Of a stretch of 64,000 bases of DNA, positions 10,619 through 21,243 are shown one piece after another. The notes under the pieces are model-generated. The model was not told the DNA's origin. It did no database searches and saw nothing but the letters and a program-made list of their open reading frames with translations. A program made the translations under genes and the position numbers. Location: NCBI GenBank assembly GCA_031771865.1, contig JASISA010000009.1, forward strand, positions 2,095,066 through 2,159,065, given 5' to 3'. This stretch comes from Nothophaeocryptopus gaeumannii (taxonomy: Eukaryota > Ascomycota > Dothideomycetes > Mycosphaerellales > Mycosphaerellaceae). The stretch's first letter is position 1. Every line of letters begins with the position of its first letter.

Positions 10619-11628
10619 ATGGGCTGGTTCTGGGCAGAGACCTCGCCAGCGCAAGGCAAAGCTCCTCACCCCATACCTTCTAGATCAGATGCGCAACCTT
10701 CGGTACGCATCGCATACACACTTTGGCATCAGCTTCATACTGATTATCCTAGCCATCATGTCCAATGCACAACAAGACCGCGAAACCCTCACCTCCTCCT
10801 ACCTCCGACCGACCCAGCGCATGCCCGATAAAGCACGATACCTCGTCCGCTACGTCGAAACGAACACCTTCCTATATCTCCAAATTGAATCCCCTGAACT
10901 ACATGCCGGACTTATCGAATAAGCGTGAGCACAGCGAACAGACAATCAATCTCCCTCTAGACCGCGAAGCCTCCACAATCCCACGCGGCGATGGAGGCGG
11001 AAAGTGGGAATACCCCTCTCCGCAGCAAATGTACAACGCTATGTTGCGCAAAGGGTATACGGACACACCGGCCGAGCACGTGGAGAGCATGGTCGCAGTG
11101 CACAACTTCCTCAATGAAGGCGCATGGGAAGAGATAAGAGCATGGGAGCAACGATTCGCAGGAGGGTTATCGAAAGGCTGGGAGTTATGTTCACGAGGCG
11201 AGGAAGGCTTCGCACAAACAGCTGCTCTTCAAGCTCTTCGCCGGAGAAAGGACGAGCCGGAGTTCGAAGAGCCCTCTTTGATGCGCTTTCAAGGCCGCCC
11301 GGGTGAACTGACACCTAAAGCGAGGATGCTCGGCTTCATGGCTTGGCTATATCCTTCGCAGCTCCCGGACAACAAGCCTTTTGACCGACATGACTGGTAT
11401 GTGCAACGGGTGATGCCAGATGGGAAGACGAAGGAAGTGAGATACTGTATTGATTATTACTCCGGGCCTCCGGAACCTACTGGCGAGCCAGTCTTCTATC
11501 TCGATGTTAGACCGGCTGTGGATGGGCCGACTGCGGCATGTGAAAGGCTCATGAGATGGGGAGGTGATGTGTGGTGGAGAGCGAGTGGTGGAAGCGTAAG
11601 AGAGGAGTTGGCAAGGCAGAAGAGGTGA
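10619..11628 (+). CDS. CYC3: Cytochrome c haem lyase (holocytochrome c synthase)
   Basis: Attaches haem covalently to apocytochrome c in the mitochondrial intermembrane space. Exon 1, 10619-10702, encodes MGWFWAETSPAQG. A 50-bp intron (GTACGC...CCTAG, 10703-10752) is followed by exon 2, 10753-11628, giving 319 residues. The splice creates SCPMHNKT, the first CP haem-regulatory motif, with a second CP motif at SACPIKHD. LNPLNYMP, IPRGDGGGKWEYPSPQQMYNAMLRKGY, TPAEHVESMVAVHNFLNEGAW and FDRHDWYVQR are hallmarks of the family. The ATG and the splice both look secure. The protein is intact and probably essential for respiration. Confidence 0.95.
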
Positions 11629-12492
11629 TGAGAGGGGATGCCGGCTTGTATGACGCGTGTGTAGAAGGAGCGTGGAGTTTCGGCGTTCGGGGACATTCAC
11701 AGGGCATGATGAATGGTATACGGGACATGATCGTTACTATCAAGATGGGTACACTCGACTCTGTACAGGGACTGGCGGGCGCTCTGTGGATTCTCGAAGG
11801 CGCCTGCGTCGACATCTACAACTACTGCATTAGCGTAATGAACAACACTTTACGACTTGAGGCCTTCTATGGCACACCTTCTGCAGCACCATTCCGACTA
11901 TCCGCATCGTCGACATGATAGAGGCGGTCATCACACGGCTCAGTCAATCATATGATCGTCAGCTATCGGAACACCCCACGTTTCACAAGCTCAGCTCACC
12001 CACCCTCGGCTGTGGCGTGAACAAGTTCTTAAGGCTGACGTGCATATGCGTAGAAGAATCTCTGACAGTAGGATGCACATCTATGCAGACTATCTTCTCT
12101 GCTTGCATTGATCGACAATGCTTCTGAACAATGGTGGCTTGCGGATGCGAAACGACCTGCAACCTGACGAGATGTTCCTGGTCAGAGCTCCCCAATTTTG
12201 GGCACGCGTGACCTCCATTTTGAGGAAATGCGATTCCTTAGGCGCTCGTTGGAGCTGTAGGATGTAGGGGAGCCGGAACATGGTGTGTGTGGCGTCATGA
12301 CTACTTCCTGGCTCTCTTTGCAGAGTCTTCTGCGGGATGAAGGAGGAAGAGAATTAAGATAAGATCGTATGCATCTGCAACTGCTAAACTTTGGCTCGGG
12401 CCGTCTACCTACAGACTTCGGGTGAACACCTGCAGGACAACAGCACCAAGCTACACTGTCTTACAACAGCCTGTTATCGAAGCTTCTTCAAG
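11629..12492. other. Intergenic region
   Basis: About 0.86 kb. Short frames on both strands without recognisable domains or conserved motifs; nothing supported. Confidence 0.4.
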
Positions 12493-12720
12493 ATGTCAAG
12501 ACAAAACCTACACGTCCGTTTCCTGGAAAGTGAAGACTTCTCCGATGAGTGGATGACGCCTCCGATTTGTGATTGTGGGAACTTCTTTTGCTTTGGAGGA
12601 AGTCATTGCGAGATTTATGGGAATGGCACGCCGGGACATACGAATTATGAGCCGAGGGCGAGTAAGAAGGAGAGGGCGAATGTGGGGAGGGCTGTTGTGA
12701 GGGAGGTGGGGAGTATATGA
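12493..12720 (+). CDS. Small Cys-containing ORF, doubtful gene
   Basis: A 75-residue frame from the ATG at 12493 with a compact Cys cluster, ICDCGNFFCFGGSHCEIYG, followed by a basic C-terminus. The clustered cysteines and the Glu/Asp-rich start (FLESEDFSDEW) look less random than the neighbouring frames, but there is no signal peptide and no known domain. The frame overlaps an open minus-strand frame rich in Pro and Ser. Treat it as a candidate only. Confidence 0.25.
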   Translation: MSRQNLHVRFLESEDFSDEWMTPPICDCGNFFCFGGSHCEIYGNGTPGHTNYEPRASKKERANVGRAVVREVGSI

Positions 12721-13507
12721 AGGGGCGGATGAGGTTTCTATTTGCCTCACCACGGACAACATCTTGGCTGCCGAAAATTCGGGAGCTGTCTCGAGATGAG
12801 TTGAGAGACAACAATTTCGCGGCCACGAAGTCTTTCAACGCAACTCATCATGTTATCACAAGGCGAGGCGCAACTTCATCTGAGTGGCGAATAGCAGATG
12901 CTCACAGAGATAGATCTGCAGAGCAAAGGCGCCATGACCACAGTTACGATTGACCTATGGGTGCTAGGCATTCTATCCTGCGATACATCGCGATCGAAAA
13001 TCCGCATGGCATCACTATGGAGAATCTTGTCGATGCCGTTTACGGACCATCGACAGCTTTGCCATCACCCTGATTGGGCTGGGGATTTTCTGTTTCCAGT
13101 CAGGTCGCACAAGCCCAGCTCCGTCTCAAAAGACTCCTGTATTTTCAACATCTTGAATGACAATGTCGATTGCATGCGGCGTATCTTGAGGGGCTCAGAG
13201 TCGGACGACTTTCGGGGGCGAGGCAATAAGAACATAGAGTGGAAAGCAATTGAGAGATCCAACCGGCCGATGGACTCACGACAGAATAAATAACACATAC
13301 ATGCATCCGCCGGAGCCTCACTATTCAAACATTTCGATTACGAGGTCCGTGCACGGCTGCCTGGAAACCTTAGATTGCCCCTCACGGGAAGCAGACATCA
13401 CCTAGCATCGACCTTCTTACACCCCAAGACATTGAGGAATCAACAAACTGACAATTGATCACCGGGTGCGGAGACTTGCCGGACATCCACTCTGCGATCG
13501 CTGAACA
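12721..13507. other. Intergenic region upstream of F-box gene
   Basis: About 0.8 kb with no recognised gene; the longest frame (12898-13293) has no family features. Confidence 0.4.
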
Positions 13508-14221
13508 ATGACGTCCACTCCCGCTTCTGACGCTGCTGCCGCCGCCGCCATCGCAGTCTTTGGAGTGCCAGAACTCCTCGAGACCATCTTACTGAATCTC
13601 ACCGTGAGGGACGTCTGGCACGCACAACTTGTTCTAAGGGACTTCCGCGACACCATACAGGGCTCGTCCAAGCTCAGTCGTGTCCTGTTCATGGCGCCAG
13701 TTGGTGATCGAGTCGCTGTCTGGCAGCCCGGCGATCTTCACTTCGGTGGTAGTAAGGCAGGCACCTGGGCCCATACTCTCTTCAAGCCTGGCCAGCCCTT
13801 CAACTTCAAGATCAATACGTTCTTGCGCAGCTACTTGTCGGCAACCTCCGGACACTGCCTCAAGTTCAATCCAGACAGGGAGCGCTTTAGCCGCAAGCAC
13901 TGTCAGAGACTCGACTCGTCCTGGAAAGACATGCTCCTCACACAACCTTCGAGGTCCTACACGAGAGTGAAGGCGCCTTGCAAAAGGATGCTGGAGCTTT
14001 CCTCTGGCCCTGGTGAAGCGACGACCGAGACCGGCTTGACGATGGCGGACCTTGTGAAGCTTACGGAGCGTCATCGAAACTTCTGCGACAAGTGCAACTA
14101 CTGCGATGAGCCGACCTGGGAGCTTTTCGAAGGGAAGGAAGGTGCCCTTGCTACGCTGCCAGAGCACTATATGTCCCTCAGCGTTACAAAAGCGACTGAG
14201 TTGCTAGAGCGTCAGGACTAG
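13508..14221 (+). CDS. F-box domain protein
   Basis: Single-exon gene of 237 residues. After an Ala-rich start, residues ~17-57 (FGVPELLETILLNLTVRDVWHAQLVLRDFRDTI, quoted in part) form an F-box of the kind common in fungal expansions: a Pro, leucine-rich helices and a conserved Trp. F-boxes bind Skp1 and bring substrates to SCF ubiquitin ligases; that is family knowledge, and the target is unknown. The C-terminal part has a short Cys pair (FCDKCNYCDE) but no WD40 or LRR repeats. The frame is intact. Confidence 0.75.
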   Translation: MTSTPASDAAAAAAIAVFGVPELLETILLNLTVRDVWHAQLVLRDFRDTIQGSSKLSRVLFMAPVGDRVAVWQPGDLHFGGSKAGTWAHTLFKPGQPFNFKINTFLRSYLSATSGHCLKFNPDRERFSRKHCQRLDSSWKDMLLTQPSRSYTRVKAPCKRMLELSSGPGEATTETGLTMADLVKLTERHRNFCDKCNYCDEPTWELFEGKEGALATLPEHYMSLSVTKATELLERQD

Positions 14222-14796
14222 GACATGGACATTGAAGCAATTTGGAGAACAGAGTCACATCTGAATTGGAACACTGAGCAAGGAAACGCCACTTGAATGA
14301 CCTCTTGAACGATATGGAAGCAAGAAAAAGGCCTCATTGTCGTTGGGCTTGAGACGCACCCAATGCTTGGACTCATAACTTCTTCGACGAGGTCAATCAT
14401 CAGGCTTCAACGTACTGCACTTTCTGGAATGTGCGCGATCGACATGGACTGTTATCATTGGGAACAACAACTGCTGAAGAAAAGCGATGCTGCCAGATGC
14501 CTCTTATGCGGTCGAGATAATCATCTTGGAGGATGCATCCGATGTTCAACCGGCATATCGTGGGTCCTGTGAATGGCGTGCTGGTCGGTTACCTTTCAAC
14601 CTCAACCTCAACTTGTCCGAGACGCCGCTTGGAGTCGCAACCCTCATCGCGTCGCATTTCTGGATGGGTCATGGCCTGCTCTGCGCGGCCAAAGGTTTCT
14701 TTGCGCGACTGCGCATTGTCGCCGAGATTTTAAATTATCTTCATATCCTGCCTCACCTCAGTCGTCTGCCTCCCAAGTACAAGGTAGAATCAAAAC
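14222..14796. other. Intergenic region
   Basis: About 0.57 kb between the F-box gene and the UNC93-like relic. Open frames here are short and without motifs. Confidence 0.4.
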
Positions 14797-16326
14797 ATGG
14801 CTTTCGATCGGATAAGACTCTTTCACCGATCTTTCCTTTTTCAGATCATCATCGTTGGACTCGTTGCTTTCTGTGAGCCTGGCATTTGGACTGCGTTGAA
14901 GAACTTGGATGCTGGGGGAAATGCGAAGGTAAGCAGACCATCCCATACAAGACATGGCGCATAGCAAAGCTTACTCCAAAGCAGCCTTTCCTGAACAATG
15001 CAGCGAACGCGTTGACTTACGGACTGACGTCCATTGGCTGTTTCATCGCAGGAGGTGTCACTAACAAGATCGCCGCCGGAATGGACATTGTTTATCGGAG
15101 CGGCCTTCTACACCCTCTACGCTGCTGGCCTCTATTGTAACAACCGATATGGCGATGAATGGTAGCTACTCCTAGGAGCTGCAGCTTTGCGGCATTGGAG
15201 CATCTCTTCTATGGGCAAGTGAAGTTGCTATCGCTGTCGGGTATCCGGAGGACGAAAAGCGAGGCCGGTAAGCTGGTACCACTCTCCTTGTGAAGTATTG
15301 ACAGCTGACAGACACCTTATAGATACGTTGGCATCTGGATGGGTGTTCGCCAGATAGGCCCTCTTGTGGGAGGGGCTATTTCTCTGGCTTTGAACATCAA
15401 GACAACAGTGAAGGGCAAGGTATTATACACAACACATTTGGGATTAGTAGCGATCTCTTCGCTAGGCGCTCCATTCGCGCTCCTCCTCTCTCAACCTCAA
15501 AAGGTCGTCCGGAGTAATCATACGCCGAACCTGTACATGAAGAAGACCGGCTTTGCTGTTGAGTTGCGCGCTATCTGGAAGCAACTCCGCAACAAGTGTA
15601 CATGTTGCTACTGATCCCAGTCTTCTTGGCCGGGCAGTTCGGATCAACCTACCAAGGTCTGAGACAACGTCCGGCATGCATTACTGACAGGCTTCACAGC
15701 ATACTTCACCGTCCGCTCCAGAGCCCTGACCTCCTTCCTCACAGCCGTCGTCGGCGCCCCTAGCCACCATTACCACGGGCCTAATCCTGGACCTTCCCCA
15801 CTTCTCCCGCCCCGCCAAATCGAAGTTCATGTACATCTTCATCCTCTTCTTCGTAACAGCTTCCTGGACCTGGAACTGCATCGTCGAAGTCCGCTTTTCC
15901 AAGATCTCACACCCACCCTCCTTTTGACCTCGACGACGGAGCTTTTCTTCAACTCCGCCTTCACAGTCTACATGCTCTTCAAATTCTTCTACGAAGTCCT
16001 AGAGACGTATATCTACTGGCCCATGGCAGAAGTCAAAGGCGCTCAGCATGATGGCGATATTGCGCGGAGGACGGGGATATTGAGGAGTTGGGAGAGTATT
16101 TCGGGTACGACTACTTATGCTGTTGGGGCGACGCATTGGAGTAATAGGAATCAGATGGTGCTGGGGTTTGTGCTTTGGGGTGGTTACGGTGCCGCTTACC
16201 GTGATGGATGTATTTTGGGAGTGGAATGTTGCGGATAAGAGTGGGAGGTTGGAGAGGGAGGAGAGGAGTGAGGAGAGTGATGTTGAGGTTCGAAGGATTC
16301 GTGTTGACGAGGAAGAGAAGAAGTGA
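14797..16326 (+). pseudogene. UNC93-like/MFS membrane protein, multiply broken
   Basis: Relic of a fungal UNC93-like membrane protein (MFS-related). The ATG at 14797 begins MAFDRIRLFHRSFLFQ and a first membrane segment. A plausible intron at 14931-14985 leads to PFLNNAANALTYGL. Further on, in changing frames, come LFIGAAFYTLYAAGLYCNNRYGDEW, WASEVAIAVGYPEDEKRGR-type sequence, YVGIWMGVRQIGPLVGGAISLALN, FLAGQFGSTYQ, FFNSAFTVYMLFKFFYEVLE and, at the end, VTVPLTVMDVFWEWNVADKSGR. At least six frame changes are needed (near 15085, 15185, 15600, 15760, 15920 and 16185), plus a TAG directly after GDEW at about 15160. Several sites are one-base changes in C or T runs. The order and spacing of all parts are preserved, so this is a recently inactivated gene or a badly mis-sequenced one. 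Confidence 0.8.
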
Positions 16327-16787
16327 TGTTCGGAAATCCAGAAGCTTGATGAGCTGAGAGGATCAGCATGTGAAGGTCTCGGCGATTCGACGGCTCGGGT
16401 CTTCGTTGAGGCAGAGGAAATGGGGTTGATTGTCAAACAATCGGACGAATTCAGTAGCAATCTGACGAGATCCTGATTCTGATGAGCACAAGTTCCGTAA
16501 AGCAGGTATCAGCCGGGATCCGTTACATTGGCGCTGCTCTGCTTTGCAAGCGAGAAGCGAGCCAATGGTTCGTGTAGTAAGCTTATTCTAGTAGTAGATG
16601 CGACTTACGAGATCTCAGGGCTGACTCCAACCGTGGTCAGCTTATAGTGTAGCTCTCGAAGGATCACCAGAGCTTGGCTAGCCGCGCTCCCTGCATCTAC
16701 CGGAGTTACACGCGCGGCTGTAACAATTTAAATATAATCAAGATCACCTCGTTGAAACATCTGAGGCCCAAGCATCGCACAATAACA
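16327..16787. other. Intergenic region
   Basis: About 0.46 kb, no supported gene. Minus-strand Ser-rich frames here are shadows of the UNC93-like relic. Confidence 0.35.
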
Positions 16788-17110
16788 ATGCAAAACAAAA
16801 CAAACGAACGCTCGTTGAGCCACGATGAGAGCTACTCTTCAGAGATCCGTCTGATCAGGCACGAGACAAGCAAGAGTGAAGGAAGTCAGAGGTCCCGAAA
16901 ATCGGGACTTCGAGCTCTGAGTCGAATGCTCTTACGAACTACAAGCAATAACGAGACTAAGATGACGAAAGAGTAAGTCTACGAGGGTTCATTGAGTATA
17001 GGTTTGCTAAAACTGTCGTGTTCAGAGTTCCAGAGAGTCTCAAGTGGTGCTACTACGTCGGCGGCATCGAACCTTCCAGCACACTGACCGAGTCACAACC
17101 CAGCCATTAG
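16788..17110 (+). CDS. Small two-exon ORF, hypothetical
   Basis: Candidate gene of about 89 residues, not recognised. Exon 1, 16788-16972, starts MQNKTNERSLSHDESYSSE and is Ser/Arg-rich and hydrophilic. A good GTAAGT donor at 16973, a TGCTAAAAC branch-point-like site and a TTCAG acceptor at 17025 define a 53-bp intron. Exon 2, 17026-17110, continues in frame with VPESLKWCYYVGGIEPSS and ends at TAG. The complete set of splice signals with phase agreement is the main support. No signal peptide or domain. It converges with the LRR relic, whose stop is 24 bp away. Confidence 0.4.
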
Positions 17111-17134
17111 ACCACTTCAAGTGTTCATGTTGAC

Positions 17135-17998
17135 TTAGACGGTCAAAGCGTTTCCATCGATCTTCAATACTTTGTTGTCCCACAGCGCCTTACACTTCGG
17201 TCCCAACTTCCCGCTCAGCTTGTTGTTCGTCACAAACAACACATCTAGCCACAGCGCACACAGCTCCTTGGGCACATTTTCAGTCAATTGGTTGCCCAAC
17301 AGCAGAACCTCCATTCAATGTCTTGACATTCCGAAGCTCTTGGGAATTATTTCGGTGCATTGATTGTTTGCAAGAGTGATGTAAAGAGTCCTGATGTCTC
17401 CGAGTTCGGGAATAGAGCCGGTGAAATTGTTGTCATCCAGGAAGATGACGTCCATATCGGTCTTGGTGAAGAGTTGAACGGGGAGAGGGCCAGTGAATTG
17501 GTTGAAGCGGAGCTCCAAGACTGTCAAAGGTGCCTCGAGAACGTGTGTTGGGAAGGGGCCGGAGAGGTTGTTGTTGGATACGTCGAGTTCGTAAGATACT
17601 TCAATCCGGATACATCGGGAATGCCTCCTACAAAGTCGTTCGTGTTCGCGTGCCAGAAAGTGATATCGAGGGGCTTGTCCAGAAGGCCACCGAGTTTGAG
17701 GTTGGCAGTCAGGTTGTAACCATGGAGATCGATGCCTGCGACGGCTTTGTAGCCTTCAGGTGTGGTATCGCAGGTCACACCGCGGAAGCCACAGACATCG
17801 GCGCCGGTCCAGTTCTTTCGTGAGGCCGGACGGGTCAGAAGTGAGGGTCTTCGCGAATTTTTGGAGAGTCAGCAGGTCGCGGGCGAGGTTATCGACCTTG
17901 ACCGGTGCTGGAAGCAGTGGAGCCGCGTGGGCTACGTAGAGAGGGCAGCTAGAGCTGAGAACGAATGACTTCAAAGAGAATGGACCGATCTTGAACAA
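17135..17998 (-). pseudogene. Secreted leucine-rich-repeat protein, frameshifted
   Basis: Relic of an LRR protein of the plant-receptor-like type found in fungi. From 17998 it has an apparent secretion signal (SLKSFVLSSSCPLYVAHA) and an N-terminal cap, then repeats: GVTCDTTPEGYKAVAGIDLHG, DFVGGIPDVSGLKYL, NNNLSGPFP, LTVLELRFNQFTGPLP, DVIFLDDNNFTGSIPEL, LLLGNQLTENVPKELCALW and LFVTNNKLSGKLGPKC. The parts lie in different frames. An extra G near 17815 breaks LTKNWTGADVCGF. A missing T near 17600 (CTTACGAA for CTTTACGAA) breaks KYLYELDVS. A third shift near 17330 separates KSFG from EVLLLGNQ. Repeat order is intact, so the lesions are recent or are sequencing errors. Confidence 0.8.
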
Positions 17999-18756
17999 GT
18001 GGGGAGGATTGAATATAGCCCCATTGGAGGCCTTTTAGGTCGCCACAGGGCTAGAAGGCCAAGACGTGGCCTAGGTGTACCATGTACACGTCAGATATCC
18101 CGAAGATGGCGCGAGCTCGCGCCAGGGCTTGGGAGGAGATTCTGTCTGCAGTCATTTGTCGCATGGGTTTGGATCTTCGGTCACCGATTCAGCATCCATC
18201 ATGTCATTCGTCCAGCAGCTGAGTTCAATACCGAATCGGGAAGTATTCTTCCATGAGCAGATCTTTTTCGAGTGAGACATCCAGGCAAGGAACTTGTCCA
18301 AGCCTGTCTGGCAGATGGAGGGCTCAACAACCGTTCGATCTGGAGTTGAAGTTCCTGGAAGCCGAGTGTATCCGATGACGGTGTACTTGGTGTGGTGATG
18401 GAAAAAGCGATGTGAAAGGGATGGCTCTGGAAGGGCGAGAGAGGGAAGTGAGGATTGCTGCCTCAGGTTGTCCGGCAAATCTCGGCTCTTCTCTTGACGT
18501 CGTATCCTCGAGCTTCATGCTTCTATCCTCGCCAGATGTCGTATATCAAGGCGATGAGCAGAATTGAAATCGCTATGCTGCAGCATGTAAATACCAAACA
18601 ATGGGTGAAGACTGACACTGAACCCCTTTCATCAGCACAGACTTCGCCGTCGCTGGAGCGCGATGACGTCGAGACGATCGACAGTGAACCAACACAGGGG
18701 CAACAACAACGCGTCCAACGATCTCATAAGACAATGACAGCCTGTAGGTGACCTAT
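17999..18756. other. Intergenic region
   Basis: About 0.75 kb. A minus-strand frame (18152-18478) and a plus-strand frame (18455-18751) are open, but neither has a recognisable domain. Nothing supported. Confidence 0.35.
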
Positions 18757-19536
18757 ATGCTCCATCTCCTCGTCAAATCAACACCTAGGACTTTCCATAC
18801 TTCAAGACGTAACATCATCATGCCGAAAGCACCTGCCAAAAGCCGCACGAAAGCCGCGCGCCAGGAGCCTACTAAGAAGCCTTCTACCGCAAAGACAGGC
18901 AAAGACTCACATCTCTATACCGATGATAACCCAGCAACAACGATACATGGCACAGGGTTCAAGGACAGGGCGGCTGCCGAGCGCACATTGGAGCTCATCA
19001 AGCGCCGTAGCCTGATCTATCAGTATCAGACAGTCAACACAATGTACAACCGCGCCAAGCATCACCCAGCCATGAAGAAAGCAGTCGAAAGAAGTGCTGG
19101 GACTTCTGATATGCGAGAGGCCATGGAAGTGTTTCGCAACTGGCTCGATGTCACGTACCCAGCGGAACGAGATGCATTACGAGCAGGCGGGTTCAAGCCG
19201 CTGTTGAGCAAGAAGGGTATGGAGAGATACCTTGCGAAGATTGAGGAGAGCAAGTCTGTTGATAGTCTGGGCAAGCAATTTGCAAAGTCTTATGCAGAGC
19301 TGCCAAAGGGCAAGAAGCTGGGCAATGTGCTTGTAGATGACAGCAAGCCTGAAGAGCCGGACTGGGAAAGGAAGAGATACGAGGTGCTTGATGGGCTGGT
19401 ACCAAAGGGCAAAGAAGAAGGGGAGTCCGAATGGCAGTTGAGCGAGCTGTGGACTGACGACAAAGAGGTGTCCGATGAGCATCTCAAGTTCATCGCCTGG
19501 GCCTGGAGCCCAGTGCCTGAGAGGAAGCTTCCGTGA
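18757..19536 (+). CDS. Conserved fungal protein of unknown function, possibly mitochondrial
   Basis: Single-exon gene. From the ATG at 18757 it starts MLHLLVKSTPRTFHTSRRNI, a basic, hydroxylated stretch with FHTSRR that resembles fungal mitochondrial presequences and cleavage sites. A second ATG at 18820 (MPKAPAKSRTKAARQ) would give a shorter, presequence-free protein. The core, HGTGFKDRAAAERTLELIKRR, LIYQYQTVNTMYNRAKHHP and EAMEVFRNWLDVTYP, resembles a conserved ascomycete family without assigned function; this is from memory and was not searched. The C-terminus is acidic (SEWQLSELWTDDKEVSDEHL). The frame is intact at 259 residues. Confidence 0.7.
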   Translation: MLHLLVKSTPRTFHTSRRNIIMPKAPAKSRTKAARQEPTKKPSTAKTGKDSHLYTDDNPATTIHGTGFKDRAAAERTLELIKRRSLIYQYQTVNTMYNRAKHHPAMKKAVERSAGTSDMREAMEVFRNWLDVTYPAERDALRAGGFKPLLSKKGMERYLAKIEESKSVDSLGKQFAKSYAELPKGKKLGNVLVDDSKPEEPDWERKRYEVLDGLVPKGKEEGESEWQLSELWTDDKEVSDEHLKFIAWAWSPVPERKLP

Positions 19537-19592
19537 GGTTCCGTGCTGCCAGAGGTGACTATCCTCCCGTTGGTCGACCAGTACGTTTCTTC

Positions 19593-20956
19593 CTAACTTG
19601 GTAGCCCTGCTGAAAGCGCTTCCAGACTATGCTCAAGCAATTCTAATGCACCCATCACATACTGCTCAGCAATCTCCCGATCCTTTCCCAGCTGTTCCTC
19701 ACTTCTATTCTTCGCCACAACTTCATTACAAATCAACATCGGACACAACAACTCTCTCAGGACGAAGACAGTCGACGTGATGCCACTTAGAGGCAACTCA
19801 TAAGGCAGCTTTGCACCCGCTCGCTCCAGAGCCTCATATAACGCCGCGGCTCTGTCATACCCAGAATTTACCGATGCTTCAGTATCGTCCCACCTTCCAG
19901 TAAGAATGGAGTGGCGACGCCTGTGCTCATTCTTGTCGTTTGTCCCGGGAAGCTTGCCTTGGATGTCTTGGTATGATAGGAGGTACTCGTCGAGCTGACT
20001 TCCAATGTAGGAGAAATCGAAGTCGAGGAGAGCTGTCAGTTTGAAAGTCTCCGAATCGATGAGAATGTTGCTTCCAGAGAAGTCTCCATGTACCAACGTC
20101 TTCTTCACCTCGTCAGGACCAAACGTCGTTGCGATCCTGTCAGCAACCTTTTTGACTCTGTTCCTCGTCCCGTTCGGCCTCCATCCTTGAAGCACGGGGG
20201 ACTTGTCAGCTTCCCTCAAAGTCGCCCTCAACATCTCAGCCAGAAACTCCCCATACGTCTCGATCCCACCTTCGACATCACAAGTCGTCATTTGCCCGCT
20301 CACAATGCTCCCGACTTCAGTGAAACTCAACCCTCCGAAACCGGACACTCCCTGCGGAATCTCGAAGTCCTGCAGCAATGCATATACCTCCGCTACTTGC
20401 TTCAGGATCAAGCCTCGCTCCTCGAGACCCAGGGTCTCGTCTTTCAATAACGCGGCGAGTTGCACACCGGGCTTATGTTCCATCAAGATCCATCCTTGAG
20501 TCTGATCCGTGGCAGCACTCCAATCGTACACGCTCGGAATGAGGTATGCATACTTTGAAGAAGAGAGGGCCCGTCGAGCTAGTGTCATTGCCGCTATTTC
20601 GTTCTGGACGCGATTCCTTTGATCGAGACCTTGGACTTTGGGGTTTGCCAGACGGGCGATGAGATGAGTCGTCTTTTCAGAAAGAGGAATATGGCCTACT
20701 GATGTTTGAGGTGGGGGATTGGAAGGATGGTCGCTGGGTCCGAGGATAATGGAGTAGAGGAACTTGTTGTATGGGAAAGGGCATTTTGCGTCGTATTCTA
20801 TGCAGTCGATTCTTTGGAACTGGGTTTCATCAGTACTCACATCACAGCGTCTGCACACAATGTTGGACTGCTACATACTGAAGTTATGCCAAAATGGGTT
20901 GCTAAGATGTCCTGGATAAATGCGAAGCCGGATTGTGGAAGATTGGGCAATGGCAT
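19593..20956 (-). CDS. APH/choline-kinase-like phosphotransferase family protein
   Basis: Member of the aminoglycoside-phosphotransferase-like kinase superfamily that is widespread in fungi. Exon 1, 20956-20879, encodes MPLPNLPQSGFAFIQDILATHFGITS. A 59-bp intron with a GTATGT donor and CCCAG acceptor (20878-20820) joins in phase to exon 2, 20819-19593, giving 434 residues. The N-lobe has CPFPYNKFLYSIIL. The catalytic loop HGDFSGSNIL is near residue 270 (Brenner-type His-x-Asp...Asn), and LLDFDF provides the metal-binding Asp about 17 residues later. The substrate is unknown; most fungal members are uncharacterised. The frame without exon 1 starts only at GTG, which is why I prefer the spliced model. 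Confidence 0.85.
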
Positions 20957-21243
20957 TTTTCATCCACAATTGTTCGTGAGATGGCAAAGCAAACGAATAC
21001 TTGAAGTATTTGAAGTATAATGAGTGTGGCCCTAGGTGTTGGAAAAACTTGCTGAGAACACATTTCGGGCACCATGTGCCACAATCGTACAGTAGCGTGT
21101 AGAAGAGACGTCAGCCTGCCAGGCAGCTATTCAGATGCGGAAGGTTAACAAGCTTCGGATAATAAACTCAAAATCAGCTCCTGGCTAAACCAATGCCAAT
21201 ACAATCCCACTCATGATGCACTCGCTTCAAGAAATTGTGTCTC
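20957..21243. other. Intergenic gap
   Basis: About 0.29 kb between two minus-strand genes; no gene seen. Confidence 0.4.

Noticed and set aside
18152..18518. Minus-strand 108-codon frame as a gene
   Set aside because: No recognisable domain or splice structure; probably chance.
20858..20858. GTG start for the APH-like kinase
   Set aside because: A phase-matched GTATGT...CCCAG intron joins a proper ATG exon (20956-20879), which is the better model.
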